This document shows, piece by piece, positions 1 through 3,880 of a stretch of 5,290 bases of DNA. The DNA is from an uncultured Myxococcales bacterium (GTDB taxonomy: Bacteria; Myxococcota_A; UBA9042). A program made the translations under genes and the position numbers. The notes below the pieces were generated by a model. It made no database searches and had not been told where the DNA came from. It saw only the letters and a list, made by a program, of their open reading frames with translations. Within the stretch, counting starts at the first letter, position 1. Every line of letters starts with the position of its first letter. Location of the stretch: NCBI GenBank assembly GCA_937915965.1, contig CALGHC010000033.1:1-5290 (forward strand), read 5' to 3'.

Positions 1-1
1 G

Positions 2-745
2 AAGCCCTTCCCCCACTGCATGGCGGCAAAGTGGTCCAACGACAAGCTGAATAACGGCCTGTACAACATCGACCCCGATGGCGCCGGCCCGATCGCGCCC
101 CTGCAGCTGTACTGCGACATGACCGAGGGCGGCTGGATGCTCGCCGGCCACCTGCGCGACGGCCCCGGCAACGATCTGCCCGACGACCCAGCCATGGTGA
201 TCAGCGGGTGGGCGTTCGATGGCGACGGCAAGTGGAGCGGCGTCGCAAAGGTCGTCGACCGCGAGCCATCTCCCACCGCGAACGCTTTGCTGCCGGTGGG
301 CGCCATCGCCGCGTTCCAGACGACCGGTGCCGCCTACCTGCGAATCTGTCTGACGGACGCCGCGGGAGCGAACATCGCCTGTCGCGAGTCACCGACTTCG
401 ATGAAACTGGTCGCAGACTCGCCGCCGAACGCCGCTCTCGCTGCCTGGGCCGGGAGCAAGCTGCTGTGGACCTGGCTGCGACTCGCCGGACTCGCTGGCA
501 GCACCGAGGCGTACAATCCGGGGCAGCTGGTCGACGAGGCCTGGTGCGTTCAGACGCAGCCGGGAACTGCTGGAGACTTCGGAACGGGCGCGTTCGGTCT
601 TTGTGAGCGGCAGGGCGACGATGGCGCGGTGTGGCACGGCTGGCCAGACGGCGTATCCCTGCGGCCGTGGCGCGCAGACGGCGGCGAGATCGACGGCGGG
701 CTGGTCGACAAGCCCATCATGGGCATCCTGATCTTCGTTCGCTAA
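2..745 (+). CDS. Fibrinogen-like domain protein, probably secreted (5' end missing)
   Basis: The reading frame is open from the window edge, so this is the C-terminal 247 residues of a longer protein. The first in-frame ATG, at position 20, lies inside the domain, directly after a cysteine that belongs to it, and is unlikely to be the true start. Residues 19-45 carry the fibrinogen C-terminal-like signature: GLYNIDPDGAGPIAP, then LQLYCDM and GGW. In related proteins this reads G.Y.IDPDG...PF.VYCDM..GGGW. Six cysteines are visible (residues 6, 38, 116, 127, 182, 201), enough for three disulphides, as expected of a protein folded outside the cytoplasm. The C-terminal part holds WHGWPDG and ends in GILIFVR, like the closing strand of such domains. 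Bacterial members are common in myxobacteria as surface or secreted proteins; their ligands are generally unknown. No function beyond possible carbohydrate or protein binding can be given. Signal peptide and N-terminal domains lie outside the window. Confidence 0.8.
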   Translation, partial: KPFPHCMAAKWSNDKLNNGLYNIDPDGAGPIAPLQLYCDMTEGGWMLAGHLRDGPGNDLPDDPAMVISGWAFDGDGKWSGVAKVVDREPSPTANALLPVGAIAAFQTTGAAYLRICLTDAAGANIACRESPTSMKLVADSPPNAALAAWAGSKLLWTWLRLAGLAGSTEAYNPGQLVDEAWCVQTQPGTAGDFGTGAFGLCERQGDDGAVWHGWPDGVSLRPWRADGGEIDGGLVDKPIMGILIFVR

Positions 746-766
746 CGACTGCACTTCGCTAGCGAC
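738..766. repeat. Imperfect 12-bp direct repeat over the stop codon
   Basis: TTCGCTAACGAC (738-749) is repeated as TTCGCTAGCGAC (755-766) with one mismatch. The first copy contains the TAA stop of the fibrinogen-like gene. The second contains the 8-bp palindrome CGCTAGCG (757-764). The pair could form only a weak 5-bp stem with a long loop and is not followed by T's, so I do not call it a terminator. Confidence 0.45.
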
Positions 767-833
767 CGCCCTTCACCAACGCAACCGATCGCGGCAACGA
801 AGCCTCGCGCCGGGTCGCGACGCGGCGCCAAGC

Positions 834-862
834 TTGACAGCCAGCCACCGACACCGGACGCT
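834..862 (+). promoter_or_regulatory. Candidate sigma70-type promoter for exbBD
   Basis: In the 216-bp gap before exbB there is a perfect -35 hexamer TTGACA (834-839). Seventeen bases later comes GACGCT (857-862), which keeps only the A at position 2 and the T at position 6 of the -10 consensus. A start near 869 would leave a leader of about 90 nt. The -35 is good and the -10 poor, so this is a candidate only. Nothing else promoter-like stands out between 746 and 961. Confidence 0.3.
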
Positions 863-925
863 GCCGCGCGGTCGATTGGCCGTCCCGATCGCCGCCGTCT
901 CCCGCATCGCGCCCGATGCACACCT

Positions 926-933
926 CCCCCCCC
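926..933 (+). repeat. C8 homopolymer tract upstream of exbB
   Basis: Eight consecutive C's lie 28 bases upstream of the exbB start codon, in the presumed 5' leader. Runs of this length can slip during replication. Whether this one varies cannot be seen from a single sequence. Confidence 0.6.
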
Positions 934-961
934 GGCCCTCCGTCGCCCGAGTGGAAGCACC

Positions 962-1657
962 ATGATCGTCGAACAACTCGCAGGCCTGCTCGATCAGCTT
1001 GGCGCTGCCTGGATCCTCTATTTGCTGTTGGGGCTGTCGGTCCTCTCGGTGGCCGTCGTCATCGAGAGGATCCTCTTCCTGCGCCGCAACTTCGTGCCGG
1101 TGATCGAGCTGCAAGGTCGCTTGCTGACGGCGCTCGACCAAGGGCGCGACGAAGCCCTCGCCATCCTGCAACCGTACAGTGGCATGGCCGCAACGGTCGT
1201 CTCCGCCGGCGTCGAGCAGATGCACCGCGGCGCGTCAGCGGTGGGCGACATCATGCAGGCCCGCGAGTCCCTTGAACGGCAGCGCTACGAGCGCTATCTC
1301 GGCTTTCTCGGCTCCCTCGGCGCCAACGCCCCCTTCATCGGCCTGCTCGGCACGGTCATCGGCATCATGGGCGCCTTCGCTGACCTGGAGATGTCGATGG
1401 CAGCAGCGGAGGGCGCCAACCGCGCCCAGGCGATCATGGGCAGCATCTCGGAGGCGCTGGTCGCTACCGCGGTCGGCCTGCTCGTCGCGATCCCCGCGGT
1501 CATCGCCTACAACCAGCTCAAGGGCCGGGTGAAGGTCACCATGCAAAACACCGAGGCGTTGGCCTCGATGCTGCTCGCCTGGCTCAAGACCCGCGACGAC
1601 AACGCCCGCGACGACAGCGCCCGCGACGACGCCGCGACGGCGCCAGCAGAACGCTGA
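962..1657 (+). CDS. exbB: ExbB/TolQ/MotA-family proton channel subunit
   Basis: This 231-residue inner-membrane protein has the three-helix ExbB/TolQ plan. Helix 1 is about residues 16-39, a long cytoplasmic section follows (40-118), helix 2 is about 119-140 and helix 3 about 160-183. The core motif APFIGLLGTVIGIM (residues 123-136) contains T131. The motif SEALVATAVGLLVAIPAV contains E164 and T169. These match the Thr/Glu/Thr residues that line the proton path in ExbB. ExbB forms a pentamer around an ExbD dimer and uses proton motive force to drive a periplasmic or outer-membrane partner, classically TonB. The ATG at 962 is chosen because it starts directly before helix 1 and has GGAAG (953-957) four bases upstream, a modest ribosome-binding site. 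exbD follows after 63 bp. The tail from residue 211 is unusual, with three RDD motifs five residues apart. TolQ or another MotA/TolQ/ExbB paralogue is possible; the adjacent ExbD-type partner fits ExbB equally well. Confidence 0.93.
   Translation: MIVEQLAGLLDQLGAAWILYLLLGLSVLSVAVVIERILFLRRNFVPVIELQGRLLTALDQGRDEALAILQPYSGMAATVVSAGVEQMHRGASAVGDIMQARESLERQRYERYLGFLGSLGANAPFIGLLGTVIGIMGAFADLEMSMAAAEGANRAQAIMGSISEALVATAVGLLVAIPAVIAYNQLKGRVKVTMQNTEALASMLLAWLKTRDDNARDDSARDDAATAPAER
1592..1636 (+). repeat. Three tandem 15-bp units in the exbB C-terminal tail
   Basis: Units 1592-1606, 1607-1621 and 1622-1636 each begin CGCGACGAC, followed by AACGCC, AGCGCC and GCCGCG. They encode RDDNA, RDDSA and RDDAA (residues 211-225). 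The unit is a multiple of three, so changes in copy number would keep the frame. The result is a charged, probably disordered cytoplasmic tail not found in typical ExbB. Confidence 0.8.
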
Positions 1658-1710
1658 TCAGCGCGCGACAGTCGACGGAAGCGACCGGCAGCAGGTCGCG
1701 CCGACGAACC

Positions 1711-1716
1711 GGGAGG
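1711..1716 (+). promoter_or_regulatory. Ribosome-binding site of exbD
   Basis: GGGAGG lies four bases before the ATG at 1721 and fixes that start. It is stronger than the site ahead of exbB, which would allow exbD to be translated independently of exbB within a shared transcript. Confidence 0.75.
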
Positions 1717-1720
1717 CTCC

Positions 1721-2146
1721 ATGGCTGGCAAGATCAGCGACGACGACGACATCATCGCAGACATCAACGTCACGCCGCTTGTCGACATCATGCTGGTGCT
1801 GTTGATCATCTTCATGCTGACCAGCGAGGCGGTCACGGACCGCATCCGGCATCCGGCCATCGAGGTCGACCTGCCCAAGGCGGCGAGCGCCGAGAAGGAG
1901 CCGACGCGGCCCCTGTCGATCGTCATCAGCAAGGACGGTCAGCTCTTTCTCAATGGCACGGAGACGACCGAATCGGCGCTGATTGTGCAGGTCCAGGCGG
2001 CGGTGAAGGAGCGCAAGGAGGTCCAAGCGGTGCTCAGCGCCGACCGCCGCGTGACCCACGGCAGCGTCGTGCGCGTCATCGACCTCGTGCGCCTGCAGGG
2101 CGTCGAGGATGTCGCGATCAACACCAAAGAGCAGGAGATCGAATAG
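1721..2146 (+). CDS. exbD: ExbD/TolR-family proton channel subunit
   Basis: This 141-residue protein matches the usual ExbD length and layout. A short acidic cytoplasmic N-terminus (DDDD at residues 7-10) is followed by one transmembrane helix in the motif INVTPLVDIMLVLLIIFMLT (residues 15-34). D22 is the single membrane aspartate that carries protons in ExbD/TolR. The chain then leaves the membrane through AIEVDLPKA (residues 46-54), typical of the start of the periplasmic domain. That domain ends with a conserved stretch containing AD (107-108), HGSVVRVIDLVR and GVEDVAI. ExbD pairs with ExbB, encoded 63 bp upstream on the same strand. The protein ends about ten residues after the conserved core, with no extra domain. 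No tonB follows; the next gene is convergent, so the partner energised by this pair must be encoded elsewhere. Confidence 0.94.
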   Translation: MAGKISDDDDIIADINVTPLVDIMLVLLIIFMLTSEAVTDRIRHPAIEVDLPKAASAEKEPTRPLSIVISKDGQLFLNGTETTESALIVQVQAAVKERKEVQAVLSADRRVTHGSVVRVIDLVRLQGVEDVAINTKEQEIE

Positions 2147-2157
2147 CGAGCCCGGTC

Positions 2158-2190
2158 GCGGCCCGTTCGCGGCCCGTTCGCGGCCCGTTC
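2158..2190 (+). repeat. Three perfect 11-bp tandem repeats between convergent genes
   Basis: GCGGCCCGTTC occurs three times head to tail (2158-2168, 2169-2179, 2180-2190). The array fills most of the 42-bp gap between the exbD stop and the stop of the convergent minus-strand gene, and its last two bases lie inside that gene's TGA codon. The units are not self-complementary enough to be read as an intrinsic terminator. The preceding GCCCGGTCGCG (2150-2160) recurs at 2289-2299. Confidence 0.85.
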
Positions 2191-2857
2191 AGAACCGCAT
2201 GTTCATCGCCAGGCCCCGGCCGCCGTCGGCGTCGACGACCGGCGCGAGCGTGACGTGACCGCCAGCGAGCAGGCCGTACTTGTAGCGGGCCCGGTCGCGC
2301 TTCGCCTCGATCACCGCGATTCCATCGAAGAAGTCGTAGACATAGGCACCAACGATGGCGCCCACGCCGACCACCATCAGAGCGACCGCGCCGCCGCCAG
2401 GGTTGCGGTCGAGGGCAGTGAGCCGATAGCTGGTTTCGCCGCCGAGCTCCTTGTCGACCGTGGCGATCGGCACCTTGGCGTAGCGCGTCTCGCCGATGTC
2501 GACGGTCTCGTAGGAGGTCTCTGACCACGAGCCGTCCTTCTCTGCGGCGATCGCGCCCAGCACGATCGAGGCGACGCCGCCACCGACGACGGCGACCAGG
2601 GTCCAGCCCGTGCTGCGTTCTCCACCGTAGAAATGCAGCCCACCGGGGATCGGGCTGTAGAGCAGCCCCATCGTGATCCGCCGGTTGGCGTCGACGTAGT
2701 CCTCGAAGGTCATGGTCTTGGGAAGGGGATGGATGGGCGTCTCAAGCAGGGGTTCGCCCAGCATCGGCGTCTGCGCGACGGCGGCACCCGGCGCCATCAG
2801 CACAACGACCGCGGCGAACGCGAGGGCGGCCTGGAGACGAGAAAGAGTTCGGACCAT
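2189..2857 (-). CDS. Exported protein of unknown function with two hydrophobic segments
   Basis: I do not recognise this 222-residue protein. It begins with a clear signal peptide: MVRTLSR, a hydrophobic core of residues 10-22, and AVA-Q with likely cleavage after A28. The ATG at 2857 is chosen because GGGAGG sits five bases upstream and the signal peptide starts there; the frame is open further upstream but that extension looks non-coding. The mature chain has a short segment with FEDYVDANRRITMG (51-64). SPIPGGLHFYGG (68-79) follows, then a hydrophobic stretch (85-105). The middle is polar, a second hydrophobic stretch covers 157-177, and YDFFDG leads to AKRDRARYKYG (185-195). SPIPGGLHFYGG recalls the PG.G.FY.G turn of small membrane proteins such as the TM2/DUF5683 type, but the likeness is loose. 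The C-terminus MNMRF ends in phenylalanine, as many outer-membrane proteins do. It lies downstream of arsC on the same strand, 135 bp away, and converges on exbD. Confidence 0.8.
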   Translation of the reverse strand: MVRTLSRLQAALAFAAVVVLMAPGAAVAQTPMLGEPLLETPIHPLPKTMTFEDYVDANRRITMGLLYSPIPGGLHFYGGERSTGWTLVAVVGGGVASIVLGAIAAEKDGSWSETSYETVDIGETRYAKVPIATVDKELGGETSYRLTALDRNPGGGAVALMVVGVGAIVGAYVYDFFDGIAVIEAKRDRARYKYGLLAGGHVTLAPVVDADGGRGLAMNMRF

Positions 2858-2862
2858 GACAA

Positions 2863-2868
2863 CCTCCC
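2863..2868 (-). promoter_or_regulatory. Ribosome-binding site fixing the start of the exported protein
   Basis: Read on the minus strand this is GGGAGG, five bases before the ATG at 2857. It decides against the longer upstream reading of this frame, which would put 24 residues rich in Arg and His before the signal peptide. Confidence 0.8.
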
Positions 2869-2953
2869 GGGCGCGGCGATGCGGCACCCAATTGCGGGCA
2901 CGATGGGCGCGATCGCCGTGGCAGGTCAAGTGATAAGCGGTGAAGGGGCGGGC

Positions 2954-2969
2954 GCGGGGGCAGTGCCAG
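2954..2969 (-). promoter_or_regulatory. Candidate sigma54 (-24/-12) promoter for the exported protein
   Basis: Minus-strand sequence CTGGCACTGCCCCCGC. The -24 element CTGGCAC is a full match to the sigma54 consensus, and the invariant GG is followed after exactly ten bases by GC. The -12 element reads CCGC instead of TTGC, which weakens the call. Transcription would begin near 2943, leaving a leader of about 85 nt. A weaker sigma70-like alternative in the same gap is TTGACC (2924-2929) with CATCGT (2900-2905). Confidence 0.35.
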
Positions 2970-2980
2970 TCGCTAGCGAC
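2969..2980. repeat. 12-bp perfect palindrome between arsC and the exported-protein gene
   Basis: GTCGCTAGCGAC is a perfect inverted repeat, 12 bases past the arsC stop and touching the upstream edge of the candidate -24 element. Eleven of its bases (TCGCTAGCGAC) recur at 756-766, after the stop of the fibrinogen-like gene. It could be a binding site for a dimeric regulator. It is too short and has no loop, so it is not a terminator. Confidence 0.5.
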
Positions 2981-2992
2981 GACGGACCCTGA

Positions 2993-3427
2993 CTAGAGCG
3001 CCAGGAGCGCGACCCGTCGTCGGATCTCGTCGCGAGCGACGCGGAAGTGATCCATCCGCTCGGCGTCGCTCAAGGTTTCTTCTCTGCGGTCCGGGTCGGC
3101 GAGGGGCCAGTGCAGGCGCCGCGCGCGACCGAGGAACGCCGGGCAGACCTCCTCGGCGCACAGCGTGACGACGACGTCGACGCCGGCGGGATCGATCGCG
3201 TCGACCGACTTTGACGCCTGTTGGCTGATGTCGATGCCCAGCTCAGCCATGACGCGGATCGCCAGGGGGTGAACCCGCGAAGGCGACGAGCCAGCCGACT
3301 GGACGCGGACAGTGTCGCCAAAGAAGGCGCGAGCGAGCCCTTCAGCCATCTGAGACCGCGCCGAGTTGGCGACGCACAAGAAGATCAGGCCGACGTTCGG
3401 CGTGTCGGCGTCGGTTGCATGAGACAT
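2993..3427 (-). CDS. arsC: Arsenate reductase, thioredoxin-coupled (low-molecular-weight phosphatase fold)
   Basis: This 144-residue cytoplasmic enzyme reduces arsenate to arsenite using cysteine chemistry. The phosphatase loop C18-VANSA-R24-S follows the first strand (VGLIFL), giving the CX5R signature; C18 is the nucleophile. SAGS (44-47) and HPLAIRVMAELGIDIS (53-68) are standard for this fold. VVTLC (86-90) leads to C90 and C95, the pair expected to pass the disulphide along before thioredoxin or a similar reductant resolves it. HWPLADP (106-112) holds the Asp-Pro expected to act as general acid. Simple tyrosine phosphatases of this fold lack the second cysteine pair, so ArsC is favoured. 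The spacing here is CX4C, rather than the CX6C I recall for the plasmid pI258 enzyme. The ATG at 3427 is chosen because GGAGAG lies six bases upstream and the fold starts about ten residues later; the frame is open further upstream, through a DNA repeat, and that part is not credible protein. No arsR, arsB or acr3 is adjacent. Confidence 0.88.
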   Translation of the reverse strand: MSHATDADTPNVGLIFLCVANSARSQMAEGLARAFFGDTVRVQSAGSSPSRVHPLAIRVMAELGIDISQQASKSVDAIDPAGVDVVVTLCAEEVCPAFLGRARRLHWPLADPDRREETLSDAERMDHFRVARDEIRRRVALLAL

Positions 3428-3433
3428 GACGTT

Positions 3434-3439
3434 CTCTCC
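3434..3439 (-). promoter_or_regulatory. Ribosome-binding site of arsC
   Basis: Read on the minus strand this is GGAGAG, six bases before the ATG at 3427. It selects this start over the upstream extension of the frame through the pentanucleotide repeat. Confidence 0.75.
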
Positions 3440-3466
3440 AGGAACCCGGTGACGGCCGGCCAGCCG

Positions 3467-3520
3467 CGGGTCGGGTCGGGTCGGGTCGGGTCGGGTCGGG
3501 TCGGGTCGGGTCGCGTCGGG
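3467..3520 (+). repeat. Pentanucleotide tandem repeat (TCGGG), G-quadruplex-capable
   Basis: Eight perfect TCGGG units run from 3471 to 3510. A partial unit CGGG (3467-3470) precedes them, and one degenerate unit (TCGCG) plus one perfect unit follow (3511-3520). The plus strand therefore has GGG every five bases with two-base TC spacers, fitting G-quadruplex rules several times over. The array begins 40 bp upstream of the arsC ATG. If the promoter at 3530-3559 is real, it is transcribed as a C-rich (CCCGA)n leader of the arsC mRNA, with the G-rich strand as template. Perfect short arrays of this kind are prone to length change. Confidence 0.95.
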
Positions 3521-3529
3521 CCGGCGAAC

Positions 3530-3559
3530 AGTATCGCGCGGCCCGGTGGGCGGCGACAA
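3530..3559 (-). promoter_or_regulatory. Candidate sigma70-type promoter for arsC
   Basis: On the minus strand, TTGTCG (3559-3554, four of six matches to TTGACA) is followed after 18 bases by GATACT (3535-3530, four of six matches to TATAAT). Transcription would begin near 3523, just before the pentanucleotide array, giving a leader of about 96 nt. Among GC-rich surroundings this AT-richer hexamer stands out. Confidence 0.4.
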
Positions 3560-3633
3560 CCGCGCGGCGCTCCCAGGATCCACCACCCGAATTCTCCCCG
3601 GCTCCCCGGCCGCCGATTCTGGATGCAAATCAA

Positions 3634-3675
3634 GGCGTACAGGAGGTGAGCGACTCAGGCGTACTTGTGTACGCC
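3634..3675. promoter_or_regulatory. Operator- or enhancer-like inverted repeat with an extra half-site
   Basis: GGCGTAC-N4-GTACGCC (3658-3675) is a perfect 7+7 inverted repeat with spacer TTGT. A third copy of the half-site, GGCGTAC, lies at 3634-3640, 24 bases upstream in direct orientation. This arrangement is typical of a binding site for a dimeric transcription factor with cooperative flanking contact. It lies between the two divergent genes, about 122 bp upstream of the predicted sigma54 start for the MFS gene and about 140 bp from the predicted arsC start. The bound protein cannot be named, and no regulator gene is in view. Confidence 0.55.
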
Positions 3676-3761
3676 GCAGGGAGCGAACCGACGCAACAAC
3701 GAAGAGTTGCGCCAGAAGCGGTGGATCGGGGTCGTCGCGCCGTCTTGCGCCGCCCCCTAGG

Positions 3762-3777
3762 CTGGCACACGCTACGC
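3762..3777 (+). promoter_or_regulatory. Candidate sigma54 (-24/-12) promoter for the MFS gene
   Basis: The sequence CTGGCACACGCTACGC has a full -24 match (CTGGCAC), and the invariant GG (3764-3765) and GC (3776-3777) are separated by exactly ten bases. The -12 element reads ACGC instead of TTGC. Transcription would start near 3789, 29 bases before the first ATG of the MFS gene. The inverted repeat at 3658-3675 lies at about -122, a usual distance for a sigma54 activator site. Confidence 0.4.
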
Positions 3778-3817
3778 CCCACGCCACACCACCGTCGGCG
3801 CCCGAGTCCGCACCGCC

Positions 3818-3880
3818 ATGCCGCCGAGTGCCTCTTCCATGCCGCCTCGTGCCTCTTCTATGCCGCCTCGTGCCGGCGCC
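3818..3880 (+). repeat. Three tandem 21-bp units at the start of the MFS gene
   Basis: The units start at 3818, 3839 and 3860, each with ATGCCGCC. They encode MPPSASS, MPPRASS and MPPRAGA. The first two units are nearly identical and the third matches over its first 15 bases. The unit is seven codons, so expansion or loss keeps the frame and adds or removes potential start codons. The encoded segment is proline-rich, lies before helix 1, and is not part of the MFS fold. Confidence 0.85.

Larger units (their letters stand above)
3428..3817. other. 390-bp divergent intergenic region between arsC and the MFS gene
   Basis: No credible gene is present. Reading from the arsC side it holds the arsC ribosome-binding site, a pentanucleotide array (3467-3520), a sigma70-like promoter facing arsC (3530-3559), an 18-bp inverted repeat with an extra half-site (3634-3675) and a sigma54-like promoter facing the MFS gene (3762-3777). 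A perfect Shine-Dalgarno-like AGGAGGTGA at 3641-3649 has no start codon at a usable distance. The stretch 3560-3633 shows nothing I can name. Confidence 0.7.

Noticed and set aside
740..764. Rho-independent terminator after the fibrinogen-like gene
   Set aside because: The only stem is five base pairs with a 15-base loop and no T-run follows.
773..1225. Minus-strand open frame of 150 codons opposite exbB and its leader
   Set aside because: It overlaps the conserved exbB gene antisense, has no ribosome-binding site that I can see, and its composition is that of a shadow frame.
2882..2929. Longer start for the 222-aa exported protein at 2929
   Set aside because: It would add 24 Arg/His-rich residues before a textbook signal peptide, and the strong ribosome-binding site at 2863-2868 points to the ATG at 2857.
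3467..3520. Short regular repeats as a CRISPR array
   Set aside because: The units are five bases long and directly abutting, with no spacers and no cas genes nearby. It is a simple tandem repeat.
3221..3649. Plus-strand open frame of 142 codons across arsC and the repeat
   Set aside because: It is antisense to the arsC active-site region and then reads through the repeat as Gly-Arg-Val-Gly-Ser units, with no family resemblance.
3665..3760. Small frame of 31 codons from TTG downstream of the strong Shine-Dalgarno-like site
   Set aside because: The TTG is 18 bases from the end of AGGAGG, too far for initiation. The start falls inside the inverted repeat and the product shows no recognisable feature.
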